Of a DNA stretch of 42,614 bases, positions 6,348 to 14,779 are shown piece by piece. The notes under the pieces were generated by a model. The model did not search any database. It was not told the DNA's origin and saw only the letters and a list, made by a program, of their open reading frames with translations. The translations under genes were made by a program, and so were the position numbers. Within the stretch, counting starts at the first letter, position 1; every line of letters begins with the position of its first letter. The stretch is taken from the NCBI GenBank assembly GCA_027324025.1, contig DAHVYW010000119.1:1-42614 (forward strand). Direction: 5' to 3'. Origin of the DNA: JAJZQD01 sp021847735. Its GTDB lineage: Bacteria; Bacillota; Thermincolia; Thermincolales; UBA2595.

Positions 6348-7946
6348 ATGAACCTACTGGAAATACTGGCACCCAATAACCAGATAAGGTTTAGATATGT
6401 GATGGTTTCTTTGTTTTGCCTGCTGGCGGGGAGCATTCTGGCAGTTTACCTGATTCCCCAGTTGTACATGGTAATTCCTGTCCCTGTTTACCTGACCTTT
6501 CATACAATACTGGAGTTCTTTAGCGTTGTGGTCAGCGCCGCCGTTTTCATTGTAGCCTGGTACAATTTCCAGCAAACGCGCAACAGGCGTGAACTTATCA
6601 TTTGCCTGACCTTTCTGGCAGTGGGCATTATCGATTTTGCTCACGCCCTGTCTTATAAGGGAATGCCTGAATTTTTCAGCGCTAACTCGGTAAACAAGGC
6701 TTCCACTTACTGGATTACGGGCCGTTTAATCCAGGCGGCAGGCATCTTGGCCGCCACCCTAGTCAACCCCGGCCTAACCAGGAAACAAGTAAATCCACTG
6801 GGGTATGTGGTTTTTACTGTTACCGTCGTTTCGGCGGCCTTGGTTTTTATTGCCGCAGACCCGAATTTTCTGCCCAATATGTACCTGGAAGGGCAGGGGC
6901 AGACGGCCGCGAAAAGGTTCCTGGAGTACGTGGTTATTGCTTTACAAACTGCAGCACTGATTTACCTGTTTACCAGGGAAAAAAGCTGGGCCGCCGAACG
7001 CCACCTGGAAGCTGCACTGCTGTTGAGCATTTTCAGTGAAATTGCTTTTACCCTTTATTCTAGTGCCTATGATACATATAACCTAATTGGTCACATATAC
7101 AAAATCGGCGCTTTTGTCAGCATCCTGAGGGGGTTTTTCATCGCATCGGTCGTGCGGCTTTATGAAGCTAACAAAGTATTGGACGAGAAGCATAAAAAGC
7201 TGGCAGAGGTGAACGCCGAGTTAGAGAAGGTTAACCGTCTTGAGACAGATTTTTTGGCCAATACAAACCACGAACTGCGGACACCTCTCTCGGCAATTGT
7301 TGCCTTCACTGAATTACTTTTGGATAGTGAGACGGGTCCCCTGAATGAAATCCAAAAGGACTACCTTCTGGAAGTGAACGACAGCAGCCAGAAACTGTTG
7401 GTGGAAATCAACAACCTACTTGATTTATCCAAAATGGAAGCCGGCCAGATGAAACTTTATATCGAGACAGCCTCCCTGCAGGAAGTGATTTCCCAGGTAT
7501 TAAGGCAGTTAGACCCTATTTTCAGGCAAAAAGACCAGCAGGTAACCACCCGGTTCCCTGACCACTTAGCTGATATTCCCATGGACCGGGAAAAGGTTAA
7601 AAAAATAATGATCAATTTACTTTCCAACGCCCATAAATTCTCTCCTGCGAGTGGCAGCATCTTGGTCGAGGCTGTGCCTTCGGAGGACGGAAATGCCACA
7701 ACGGTAAACGTCACAGACAACGGTGTAGGTCTTAGCAAGAACCAGATTGCCAGTATATTTGATAAGTTTTACCAGATAGAGGGGTCTCTGACGCGGGAAC
7801 ATCATGGGACTGGGTTGGGCCTGCCACTTGTCAGTTATTTCGTGAAACTGCATGGGGGAAACGTGTGGGTTGTCAGCGAACCCGGACACGGCAGCACTTT
7901 TTCCTTTAGTCTTCCGCTGAAACTGCCAACTCAGGAGGTGGTTTGA
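6348..7946 (+). CDS. MASE3-domain sensor histidine kinase
   Basis: The protein has 532 residues. Positions 18-270 form a membrane-embedded MASE3 sensor of seven or eight helices, including the FAHALSYKGMP block at 97-107. A coiled linker (272-300) leads to HisKA with phospho-acceptor His308 in NHELRTP. The catalytic domain has NLLSNAHKF (423-431), DNGVG (457-461) and GTGLGL (487-492), so it is intact. The signal sensed by MASE3 is unknown. Its stop overlaps the response regulator start, so the pair is translationally coupled. The 200-nt leader has no clear promoter. Confidence 0.93.
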   Translation: MNLLEILAPNNQIRFRYVMVSLFCLLAGSILAVYLIPQLYMVIPVPVYLTFHTILEFFSVVVSAAVFIVAWYNFQQTRNRRELIICLTFLAVGIIDFAHALSYKGMPEFFSANSVNKASTYWITGRLIQAAGILAATLVNPGLTRKQVNPLGYVVFTVTVVSAALVFIAADPNFLPNMYLEGQGQTAAKRFLEYVVIALQTAALIYLFTREKSWAAERHLEAALLLSIFSEIAFTLYSSAYDTYNLIGHIYKIGAFVSILRGFFIASVVRLYEANKVLDEKHKKLAEVNAELEKVNRLETDFLANTNHELRTPLSAIVAFTELLLDSETGPLNEIQKDYLLEVNDSSQKLLVEINNLLDLSKMEAGQMKLYIETASLQEVISQVLRQLDPIFRQKDQQVTTRFPDHLADIPMDREKVKKIMINLLSNAHKFSPASGSILVEAVPSEDGNATTVNVTDNGVGLSKNQIASIFDKFYQIEGSLTREHHGTGLGLPLVSYFVKLHGGNVWVVSEPGHGSTFSFSLPLKLPTQEVV

Positions 7947-8656
7947 TGGAAAACAGAAAGATTCTTGTCGTTGATGACGAACCGAAAATTCTAAAAATAG
8001 TTGAACACTCGCTTCACCGGGAAGGATATCAGGTTTTCACGGCAGCAGACGGAGAACAGGCCATTAATATGGCGGAAAAAGTGAGACCTGACTTGATAAT
8101 TCTCGACCTTATGCTGCCCAAGGCGGATGGTTTCGAGGTTTGCAAAAGAATTAAAAGTCGTCAGGACGTGCCGGTTATCATTCTCTCGGCCAGGGGCGAA
8201 GAAGTGGATAAAGTGGTGGGGTTTACCCTTGGGGCTGACGATTATCAAACTAAGCCTTTCAGCCCTACCGAACTAGTGATGAGGGTGAGGGCAGTTTTAC
8301 GCAGGTATAAACAACCTGCCCAGCAGGCCAGCAGCCGTAATCAACTTGTATACAGCAGCCTGGAGATTAACTTTAAAAACCGGGCGGTGAAAGTATTGGG
8401 AAACACGGTTGACCTTACAGCCAAGGAGTTTGACCTGCTGTGGCACCTTGCAGTGGGCGCGCCTCAGGTTTTTACCAGACAGCAGCTGCTGGAAGCCTTG
8501 TGGGAGCCTGATTTTTACGGGGATGAGAATACCCTGACAGTCCATATCAGGCGTCTCCGGGAAAAAATCGAATCTGACCCTACCAATCCCGCTTTTATTA
8601 AAACCGTCTGGGGCGTAGGGTACAAATTTGAGCCCGGCGACGGCGGCGGTGAATAA
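7946..8656 (+). CDS. OmpR/PhoB-family response regulator
   Basis: The 236-residue protein has a receiver domain with Asp10/Asp11, phospho-acceptor Asp54 in ILDLMLP and Lys103 in TKPFSP, followed by a winged-helix domain (about 135-232) ending FIKTVWGVGYKF. It is the cognate regulator of the MASE3 kinase. ATG at 7946 overlaps the kinase TGA, with AGGAGGTGG upstream; the TTG one codon earlier is too close to that site. Target genes are not evident from the window. Confidence 0.95.
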   Translation: MENRKILVVDDEPKILKIVEHSLHREGYQVFTAADGEQAINMAEKVRPDLIILDLMLPKADGFEVCKRIKSRQDVPVIILSARGEEVDKVVGFTLGADDYQTKPFSPTELVMRVRAVLRRYKQPAQQASSRNQLVYSSLEINFKNRAVKVLGNTVDLTAKEFDLLWHLAVGAPQVFTRQQLLEALWEPDFYGDENTLTVHIRRLREKIESDPTNPAFIKTVWGVGYKFEPGDGGGE

Positions 8657-8671
8657 TAATGAAGTAACCCG

Positions 8672-8699
8672 ACCATCCTGTTTACAGGGTGGTTTTTTT
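8672..8699 (+). terminator. Terminator of the two-component operon
   Basis: ACCATCCTG and CAGGGTGGT pair around TTTA and are followed by seven T. Confidence 0.9.
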
Positions 8700-8779
8700 G
8701 TAATGAAAAATTAATAATTACGCAAGAGAATTTTAACTAAGATTTGTTATGATTTAAAAAAGAATAAGGAGTGGATTGC

Positions 8780-9439
8780 GTGAAGAAATGGCGTTGTACG
8801 GTTTGTGGATATATACATGAAGGGGACACCCCTCCCGATGTATGCCCTGTGTGCGGTGTGGGGCCTGAGTTTTTTGAGCTTGTTGAGGAAGATAAAATAA
8901 GTCCTCCTCCCAGGGCAGGTGAAGCCGAGACTAAAAAGGCCGTTCCGGTTACCAACGGGCAACAGGACCCTAAGTCGATGCAGTCGGCTCTTTTTAAAAT
9001 CTCTTACGGCCTGTTCATTGTTACATCTGTAAAGGGGGAAAAAATCAACGGCCAATGCGCAAATACCGTTTTTCAGATTACAAGTGATCCGATGAGGGTT
9101 GCTCTTGGCATTAATAAATCCAACTTAACTTATGAGTTTATTCAGGAGAGCGGGTTGGTAGGCATTACCGTTTTAGGTGAAAACGGCCACGACCTTGTGC
9201 GAAGGTTCGGGTACAGCACCGGCAGGGACAAAGACAAGTTCGCCGGGTTGGAATATTCCCAAGGGACAACCGGTGTCCCCATTGTCAGCGGGGGCATTGC
9301 ATATCTTGAAGGTAAGATACTAAGGGATAAAAGTATTGATGTGGGGACCCATTATTTGTTCGTGGCCGATGTAGTCAAAGGGGCAGTTGTTGAAGATAAA
9401 GACCCTATGACTTACGCGTACTTTAGAAAAACCAAGTAA
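8780..9439 (+). CDS. Rubredoxin / flavin reductase fusion
   Basis: The protein has 219 residues. Residues 1-35 are a compact rubredoxin with Fe ligands Cys6, Cys9, Cys22 and Cys25 (CTVCGY and CPVCG). After a Pro/Glu-rich linker, residues 67-215 form an FMN-binding flavin reductase-like domain. Such two-domain proteins pass electrons from NAD(P)H to rubredoxin-linked oxidases or peroxidases and help oxygen defence in anaerobes. In the known high-molecular-weight rubredoxins I recall, the rubredoxin follows the flavin domain, so this order is reversed. The second of two GTG codons is chosen because AAGGAG lies 8 nt before it and overlaps the first. Confidence 0.9.
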   Translation: MKKWRCTVCGYIHEGDTPPDVCPVCGVGPEFFELVEEDKISPPPRAGEAETKKAVPVTNGQQDPKSMQSALFKISYGLFIVTSVKGEKINGQCANTVFQITSDPMRVALGINKSNLTYEFIQESGLVGITVLGENGHDLVRRFGYSTGRDKDKFAGLEYSQGTTGVPIVSGGIAYLEGKILRDKSIDVGTHYLFVADVVKGAVVEDKDPMTYAYFRKTK

Positions 9440-9470
9440 CCAGGGCTTATTTGAAAAGGAGTTGTTTAGC

Positions 9471-9665
9471 ATGAGACTTGGCAATCAGATTATAAAAATC
9501 GTCAAGGGCGACTCCTGGAAGCTGGAAGCCCAAACCGAAGTCCGGCACTTAATTGCCACCGGCTGGCGCCTGATTCAGGTTTTCACCGAACTATACCCAA
9601 GTAATCGCAGTTCCTTCGCCGGTACTACTCAGACGATATATTACAAGCTGGAAAAAACCTCATGA
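9471..9665 (+). CDS. Small protein of unknown function, DUF4177/DUF1737-like pattern
   Basis: The 64 residues start at the ATG that follows AAAGGAG at good spacing; a longer frame from 9462 would use a start inside that site. The pattern WKLEAQTEVRHLIATGWRLI, a helix ending in a GW turn before a strand, resembles short DUF4177/DUF1737 domains. No catalytic residues are seen. It overlaps the next tiny gene by four bases (ATGA), so the two are co-translated. Confidence 0.65.
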   Translation: MRLGNQIIKIVKGDSWKLEAQTEVRHLIATGWRLIQVFTELYPSNRSSFAGTTQTIYYKLEKTS

Positions 9666-9775
9666 CCATAGTGATTTATTTTCTTATGACCTTAACTTTT
9701 TTGCTTATTGTTGTAGTCTCCCTGATTTCAGTTATTGACAACACTGATTTTAAGGAGGACAACGAAAAGGATTAA
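9662..9775 (+). CDS. 37-residue single-pass membrane microprotein
   Basis: ATG at 9662 overlaps the previous stop as ATGA. The product has one membrane helix (about residues 3-25, MTIVIYFLMTLTFLLIV...) and a short charged tail rich in Asp, Glu and Lys. It has no family match that I recognise. Support comes from translational coupling, amphipathic layout and a clean stop. Confidence 0.6.
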   Translation: MTIVIYFLMTLTFLLIVVVSLISVIDNTDFKEDNEKD

Positions 9776-9892
9776 ACTGGTAACATTGTGTTAGATTATA
9801 GCTTGTTGGGAAAATGTGTTGTATAATGGGTTTAGGATTTTTGGCTTAAGCCGCGCCAACTTAGGTCATTTTGCGAATAGAGAGGATGTAAG

Positions 9893-10627
9893 ATGGGGCT
9901 CCATGTTAATGACCTTACCGGTCGGAAAAGAATACTGGTTATCATCCCGGCTTATAATGAAGAACGCAGCCTTCCCAAGGTAATTGCCGGAATTCGCAAG
10001 TTTCCCGGTATTGATATAGTTGTTATTAACGACGGGTCAAAGGATGACACCTCGGCGGCTGCCAGAAACGCCGGCGTTAATGTAATAGACCTGCCCTTTA
10101 ACTTGGGTATTGGCGGCGCTGTACAAACGGGTTACTTATTTGCCTTCAAAAACGGTTACGATGTTGCAGTACAGGTTGATGCCGACGGCCAGCACAATCC
10201 CGGGGACCTGTTAAAAATAACCGGCCCGGTTATCGATGGGGCCGCGGATATGGTCGTTGGGTCCCGGTATATTGAATCTACCGGATACAAAACGCCGCTG
10301 GCCCGTAAGCTGGGCATGCTTATTTTTTCTGCCGTCGTGTCTTTTATCAATGGGCAGCCCCTACATGACACTACCAGCGGTTACCGGGCGGTTAGCAAAA
10401 GGGTGATCCAGTTTTTTGTGGACAACTATCCCACGGACTACCCCGAGGTTGAGGCCTTGGTGCTGCTTAAGAGAAACGGTTTTACGATACAGGAAGTGCC
10501 TGTCACGATGGCTCACAGGGTTCACGGGGAATCATCGATTACCCCGGTGAAGTCGGTTTACTATATGATCAAGGTTTTACTGGCACTTTTCATGAATTTG
10601 CTCAGGGCAGCCAAAAAGGAGGCTTAA
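9893..10627 (+). CDS. Family 2 glycosyltransferase (DPM1-like)
   Basis: The 244-residue enzyme has a GT-A fold with PAYNEE (19-24), VINDGSKDD (44-52) and metal-binding DADGQ (96-100). HDTTSGYRA follows near residue 160. These fit the dolichyl/undecaprenyl-phosphate sugar synthase group, which transfers a sugar from a nucleotide donor to a polyprenyl phosphate at the membrane. No membrane anchor is present apart from a hydrophobic C-terminal helix. It leads an operon with a DUF2304 and a small EamA protein, consistent with making and flipping a lipid-linked sugar. Confidence 0.9.
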   Translation: MGLHVNDLTGRKRILVIIPAYNEERSLPKVIAGIRKFPGIDIVVINDGSKDDTSAAARNAGVNVIDLPFNLGIGGAVQTGYLFAFKNGYDVAVQVDADGQHNPGDLLKITGPVIDGAADMVVGSRYIESTGYKTPLARKLGMLIFSAVVSFINGQPLHDTTSGYRAVSKRVIQFFVDNYPTDYPEVEALVLLKRNGFTIQEVPVTMAHRVHGESSITPVKSVYYMIKVLLALFMNLLRAAKKEA

Positions 10628-10631
10628 GAAA

Positions 10632-11027
10632 TTGCGTATTGATATTTTCTTCTTTTCCGCCCTGTTCAGTTTTGGTTTTTTGGTCGTAGTCCTTGAATTT
10701 GTACGCAGTAAAAAACTGAAAGAACAATATTCCTTACTGTGGCTGTTGATTGGCGGGATAATGATAGTTCTGGCTTTATGGCGGGAATTATTGAATAAGG
10801 TGGCTTCATTATTAGGTATTTACTATGCACCGTCCCTGTTGTTTATGGTGGGTATTTTGTTTTCCTTCGCTCTCATTTTGCATTATTCGGTTATTATCTC
10901 CAGATTGCATACCCAGAATGTTAGACTGGCTCAAGAGGTTGGGGTTCTGAATAAAAAGGTAGAAGACCTTAGCAACAGAGTTAACGGGAGGAAAAGTTTT
11001 GAAAACGATTTTGTTGATCCTGTTTAA
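10632..11027 (+). CDS. DUF2304 membrane protein
   Basis: The product has 131 residues. Three hydrophobic helices (about 5-24, 34-52, 66-88) are followed by a cytoplasmic coiled coil (94-120) with regular Leu/Val spacing. The pattern EQYSLLWLLIGG is typical of DUF2304, a family often encoded beside DPM1-like glycosyltransferases. TTG start with AAGGAGG upstream; the tail overlaps the next gene by 29 nt. Probable role is to support the lipid-linked sugar pathway. Confidence 0.8.
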   Translation: MRIDIFFFSALFSFGFLVVVLEFVRSKKLKEQYSLLWLLIGGIMIVLALWRELLNKVASLLGIYYAPSLLFMVGILFSFALILHYSVIISRLHTQNVRLAQEVGVLNKKVEDLSNRVNGRKSFENDFVDPV

Positions 11028-11346
11028 TGTTCTTCTTTTGACCTCCGGGCAAATCCTTTGGAAAAAGGGCCTTATCGAGACAGGGGGAATTTCTCTTAAT
11101 AACATGTTTCACGTAATTTTTTCCCCCCTCATTCTAGCGGGGTTGGCATTGTATGCGGTAGCTACGGTTGTCTGGTTTATTATCCTGTCAAGGGCAGACC
11201 TCAGTTATGTCTACCCCCTGCAAAGTACAGCTTACGTAATCGGTGTTATCGCCGCCTGGCTGATATTTAAGGAGGTAATTCCACCTACCAGATGGGCGGG
11301 TGTGCTCATAATTATGGCGGGAGTAGCACTGGTATCATACAGATAA
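10999..11346 (+). CDS. Small EamA/SMR-type transporter (ArnE/F-like)
   Basis: This 115-residue protein has four helices. Features include GQILWKKGL in helix 1, LSRADLSYVYPLQSTAYV and the closing block LIIMAGVALVS. It matches the half-size EamA group that includes ArnE/ArnF flippase subunits for lipid-linked aminoarabinose. Start is TTG after GGGAGG. Its place after the glycosyltransferase suggests it moves the polyprenyl-linked sugar across the membrane, perhaps as a homodimer or with DUF2304. Confidence 0.82.
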   Translation: MKTILLILFNVLLLTSGQILWKKGLIETGGISLNNMFHVIFSPLILAGLALYAVATVVWFIILSRADLSYVYPLQSTAYVIGVIAAWLIFKEVIPPTRWAGVLIIMAGVALVSYR

Positions 11347-11382
11347 GCCTTGAGCTGAAGCAATTTACTTAATAATCCGGAG

Positions 11383-11568
11383 ATGAAAATATGCGGCACC
11401 GACTACCCCATAGTTTCCCAGAGCACAGAGCTGCAGGCTTTTGCCAAAGTCCCCCTGACCCGGGAGGAAAGGGAAAAAATCAATGTGGAAGAACGCTGCA
11501 AAGCTCTTGGCGATGATGCAGCGCAAAAGAAACGAGGCAGTCTGACAGGCGGGGGTGGTTTGTTTTGA
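11383..11568 (+). CDS. Hypothetical 61-residue protein
   Basis: This is a soluble, charged peptide with a central helix TREEREKINVEERCKAL and a Gly-rich end (SLTGGGGLF). The only upstream in-frame start is this ATG, which touches GGAG and therefore has poor spacing. The four-base overlap with the next gene supports it being coding. No family recognised. Confidence 0.5.
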   Translation: MKICGTDYPIVSQSTELQAFAKVPLTREEREKINVEERCKALGDDAAQKKRGSLTGGGGLF

Positions 11569-11912
11569 AATTGGCCATATTATTTATTATTTTGGCCTTA
11601 TTATGGGTATTGATGATGGCTAACCGCAGTCTTAAGCGCTCTACAATAAAAACGGCGGAAAATTTGAACATCAGGGGACGCAATTTCGCCTGGGGCAAGG
11701 AAAAATGCGGGTGCGGGACACCTCGGTCAGCCTGGAAGTCCCTAGCCATGAACCGTCCCGATAATACGGTGTTGCTGGTATGCCCCCAGTGTATGAGTTA
11801 CTGGGAAGAACTTATGACTGTTCACGGCAACAAGTGGCGGCCGGTGGATGAGGCTTACGCCAAAGAAAATTTTAATTATAATGAGTACGGGGGGCCCCAA
11901 GTTGGTTCATAA
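11565..11912 (+). CDS. Membrane-anchored zinc-ribbon-like protein
   Basis: The product has 115 residues with an N-terminal membrane helix (3-19), then a soluble region with a CGCG group (about 49-52) and CPQC near 73-76, which could together bind a metal as a zinc ribbon. The C-terminal part is aromatic and acidic. TTG start overlaps the previous stop. Function unknown; the spacing of the Cys pairs fits a small structural zinc site. Confidence 0.55.
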   Translation: MKLAILFIILALLWVLMMANRSLKRSTIKTAENLNIRGRNFAWGKEKCGCGTPRSAWKSLAMNRPDNTVLLVCPQCMSYWEELMTVHGNKWRPVDEAYAKENFNYNEYGGPQVGS

Positions 11913-12108
11913 ACGGTTTAAACAAATTATGACGGTTATCAACTGCCTTGTTGTAGTGCCGGTTATCTGGGTCATTGTAAGTGATCTGGCAGGTCCCGGC
12001 CCGGTCAAACTAAGCAGGGCTTTAGCCACAGCAGCCCTGGTGGCGTTGCCTCTGTGCGGGACGATTGCCATCACTATTGCCGGCAGTGCCGTATTAAGTG
12101 ATGACTAA
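11881..12108 (+). CDS. Small two-helix membrane protein
   Basis: About 75 residues if started at ATG 11881, inside the end of the preceding gene; a TTG at 11902 is an alternative behind a G-rich site. Two hydrophobic segments (VINCLVVVPVIWVIV and ALVALPLCGTIAITIAG) are joined by a short loop. No family recognised. Confidence 0.5.
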   Translation: MSTGGPKLVHKRFKQIMTVINCLVVVPVIWVIVSDLAGPGPVKLSRALATAALVALPLCGTIAITIAGSAVLSDD

Positions 12109-12123
12109 GCAGCCGGAATATTT

Positions 12124-12363
12124 TTGATCAAACCTGTACAAGATATGAAAAAAATGTACAGGGAGTGGTTGCTAAGCATGGAAAAAGACAGGGATAAGAC
12201 ATACAACGGGTCATACCTGTACCGCCTTAACCAGGAGTTAAGCGGACAGCAGGAACTTGACCCGTACTTTATCACTTCGGCCGAGACAGGTGATGACGAA
12301 GCACTTATAGATGACGTCACCGAAGAGGAAGAAGAACAGCCGGATAACGACCAGGAAGAATAG
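12124..12363 (+). CDS. Hypothetical acidic protein
   Basis: The 79 residues have a basic helical first half (MKKMYREWLLSMEKDRDK) and a very acidic tail with EEEEE followed by Gln, Asp and Asn. Start is TTG with only a weak CCGGA upstream; ATG at 12145 is another option. A terminator follows directly, so it closes the 9471-12363 gene group. Function unknown. Confidence 0.5.
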   Translation: MIKPVQDMKKMYREWLLSMEKDRDKTYNGSYLYRLNQELSGQQELDPYFITSAETGDDEALIDDVTEEEEEQPDNDQEE

Positions 12364-12364
12364 T

Positions 12365-12390
12365 GCAGGCTCCGGCCTGCCTGTTTTTTT
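12365..12390 (+). terminator. Rho-independent terminator
   Basis: GCAGGC and GCCTGC pair around TCCG, followed by CTG and seven T. Confidence 0.85.
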
Positions 12391-12459
12391 ATTAGCGGCA
12401 GGATAAACGTCTCGCCCAACGAATAATAATTAATTATTGATTTGATTGGCGGTGGTAAA

Positions 12460-13299
12460 GTGCCCTATCAACTGGTCCAGGACATATACATATACCAGAG
12501 TTCCATATGGCAGACCAACAGTTCGGTGATTCTCAACGAAGCGGCAAATGTTGTTATCGACCCCTGCTATTTCCCGGTGGAGATACAGGTTATCGCTGAT
12601 TTTGTAAACCGAAAAAAGAGCTTTAACAAATATATAATATTTACCCACTCGGATTTTGACCACATAGTGGGATACCAGTATTTTAAAGGCGCCAAGCTGA
12701 TAGGGCAAGAAGAGGTTTCTTTTTGCGACAGGGAATCCCAGCTTATGCAGCTGAGAGAAATCGACCAGACTTACTATATCAACCGGAAGATTCCCTTTGT
12801 TTTCCCCAATCTAGATAAGAGCTTTACCGGGGATTACCGGATACCCCTCAAAGAGGATGAAATTGTTCTCGTCCATGCCCCCGGACATACCGGGGACAGC
12901 AGTTTTGTAATCAGCAGCGGTAAAAGGGTGATGTTTGCCGGAGATTATATGTCAGACCTGGAGTTTCCTTTTATCTATTTCAACTCGGGCGCTTACCTTA
13001 AATCCCTTAACATGGCAGGCAAGCTGGTGAAGGATTTTGATATAGAATACGTAGTGCCTGGCCATGGTGATATCGCTAAGGGCAAAAAAGAGATCTTCGA
13101 CAGGATTGACAGTGACAAAGAATACTTACTGGCCTTGACGGATAAGGCTCAAGAGCTGCTGAACCAGGGACTGCAGGAACGCGAGATTACCGCAGTGCTT
13201 ACAGACATAAAATACAGAAATGAGCCCATAGAAGGGGCCATGATTAAGATGCATATAGAAAATGTAAAGCTGGTTTTAAAGGAACTGCACATATTTTAA
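12460..13299 (+). CDS. Metallo-beta-lactamase-fold hydrolase
   Basis: The protein has 279 residues from GTG 12460, which has GGTGG nearby; an upstream TTG at 12442 lacks a site. The metal motif is HSDFDH (63-68), a variant of HxHxDH with Ser-Asp in place of the second His. Further metal ligands are in HAPGHTGDSS, FAGDYMSD and VPGHGD. The family covers glyoxalase II, lactonases and RNA enzymes, so the substrate is open. The changed first motif may alter one metal site. It is followed after 15 nt by an alpha/beta hydrolase. Confidence 0.85.
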   Translation: MPYQLVQDIYIYQSSIWQTNSSVILNEAANVVIDPCYFPVEIQVIADFVNRKKSFNKYIIFTHSDFDHIVGYQYFKGAKLIGQEEVSFCDRESQLMQLREIDQTYYINRKIPFVFPNLDKSFTGDYRIPLKEDEIVLVHAPGHTGDSSFVISSGKRVMFAGDYMSDLEFPFIYFNSGAYLKSLNMAGKLVKDFDIEYVVPGHGDIAKGKKEIFDRIDSDKEYLLALTDKAQELLNQGLQEREITAVLTDIKYRNEPIEGAMIKMHIENVKLVLKELHIF

Positions 13300-13314
13300 C
13301 GGGGGGGAGATTTT

Positions 13315-14226
13315 GTGAAAAGCTCCCGGCTAAAAAAGATACTGTTGTGGACAGTTGTAAGTGCTTTGGGGTTAACTATCGCGGGTGTGCTGGGGATTTC
13401 GCTGAAAGTCGGGTGGAGTTTGACCCATCCTGTACGCCAGCATACTGCTCTGCCTGCCTCTGCCGGGAAATTATTTAAACCCCGGGAGGTATCATTCCCC
13501 AGTAGACAGGACAAGATTGTCCTCCGGGGCTGGTTTCTGCCCTCGGGAAACAGTAACAAAACAATTATATTTGCCCATGGTTATGGGAAAAACCGTCTTC
13601 AGGACGATGTCCCTGCCGATGCCATAGCAGTGGCACTGCGAGACCAGGGCTATAATATACTCATGTTTGATTTCAGAGGTTGCGGCGAATCGGGCGGAGA
13701 CTTGATATCAATCGGCCAATACGAAAAAGAAGACCTGATAAGTGCCGTGGATTTCATGAAAAAGATCGGCCGGCAGGGTGACCACATAGGTGTAATCGGG
13801 TTTTCCATGGGGGCGGTGGCAGGCATAACCGCCGCAGCGGAAGACCCCCGGATTGAGGCGTTGGTTGCTGACGCCCCCTTCGCTGACCTGGAACAATACC
13901 TGACGGAAAATCTTCCGGTCTGGTCACAGCTGCCGTCTTTTCCGTTTACTCAGGTGATTCTTAACACTATGCCGGCAGTTTTGCACCTCGACCCCCATAA
14001 GGTCAGCCCCAAAAGGGTTGTCGGTAAAATTAAAGCGCCTATTCTCTTTATTCACGGGACAGCTGATACCACTATCCCTATATCAAACAGTGAAAGTGTA
14101 TATAGGGCGGCACCTGGCAGGAACAGGCTGTGGATTGTTCCCGGGGCCAAACATGTGGGGTCTTATAAAGTGCAGCCTAAGGAGTACATGCAGCATGTTT
14201 TGGATTTGTTCGGACAAATGAAGTGA
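13315..14226 (+). CDS. Alpha/beta hydrolase with N-terminal membrane anchor
   Basis: The 303-residue protein has a membrane helix at 8-30 and a hydrolase domain outside the cytoplasm or on the membrane. The oxyanion loop is FAHGYG (86-91). Catalytic residues are Ser164 in GFSMG, Asp251 in HGTADTTIP and His280 in AKHVGSY. It resembles the YqkD/BAAT-like esterase group. GTG start follows GGGGGGAG. Substrate unknown. It lies in a cluster of four hydrolases. Confidence 0.88.
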   Translation: MKSSRLKKILLWTVVSALGLTIAGVLGISLKVGWSLTHPVRQHTALPASAGKLFKPREVSFPSRQDKIVLRGWFLPSGNSNKTIIFAHGYGKNRLQDDVPADAIAVALRDQGYNILMFDFRGCGESGGDLISIGQYEKEDLISAVDFMKKIGRQGDHIGVIGFSMGAVAGITAAAEDPRIEALVADAPFADLEQYLTENLPVWSQLPSFPFTQVILNTMPAVLHLDPHKVSPKRVVGKIKAPILFIHGTADTTIPISNSESVYRAAPGRNRLWIVPGAKHVGSYKVQPKEYMQHVLDLFGQMK

Positions 14227-14241
14227 CATAAGGGGGCAGCC

Positions 14242-14676
14242 ATGAAGAAGGTTCTTGAATACCGGAATTGTTTTGTTTGTGGTAAAGAGTCAAAAATCGG
14301 ATTAAAGGTCAATTTTGAAATCACCGAAACAGGCGCCAGGGCGTCATATACTTCAGGAGAGGAATTCGAGGGTTTTAAAGGAGTTGTTCACGGCGGCATA
14401 CTGTGTGCACTTCTTGATGAAATTATGTGGAAATCAATTAACGGGCAGACCGGCTCCATAACCATGACGGCCAAGATGGAGGTAAGGTTTAAGAAACCAG
14501 CCCTGATGGGAATACCAATGGTAATTGAGGGTACGGTCCTGAACCGGAAAAGAAATTTTTTTGAGGCGAAAGGGGTTATCTCAGATTCGGAGGGAGATGT
14601 TATAGCCGAAGCCACCGGGCTTTTTAAGGAACTGGATGCCGAGAATTCGGCCCGCCTGGCCGAAAGTCTGGAGTAA
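14242..14676 (+). CDS. Hotdog-fold thioesterase (PaaI-like)
   Basis: The 144-residue protein has the hotdog signature VVHGGILCALLDE (48-60), where the loop before the central helix holds the active site. An N-terminal CFVCG pair and the segment GLKV are common in this PaaI/4HBT subgroup. It probably hydrolyses an acyl- or aryl-CoA thioester in the cytoplasm. AAGGGGG precedes the ATG. Substrate is not determinable. Confidence 0.88.
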   Translation: MKKVLEYRNCFVCGKESKIGLKVNFEITETGARASYTSGEEFEGFKGVVHGGILCALLDEIMWKSINGQTGSITMTAKMEVRFKKPALMGIPMVIEGTVLNRKRNFFEAKGVISDSEGDVIAEATGLFKELDAENSARLAESLE

Positions 14677-14779
14677 CCTGAAAGCACCTTTTCCGGCAAA
14701 AAGTCTAAAGTTATTTGTGTGGGAAAAAACCCGTACCCAAACAAAGGGATTGTGAATATAATATTCGGGTGATTATTAT

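Noticed and set aside
9810..9830. TATAAT before the glycosyltransferase gene as a promoter
   Set aside because: No acceptable -35 or extended -10 element accompanies it.
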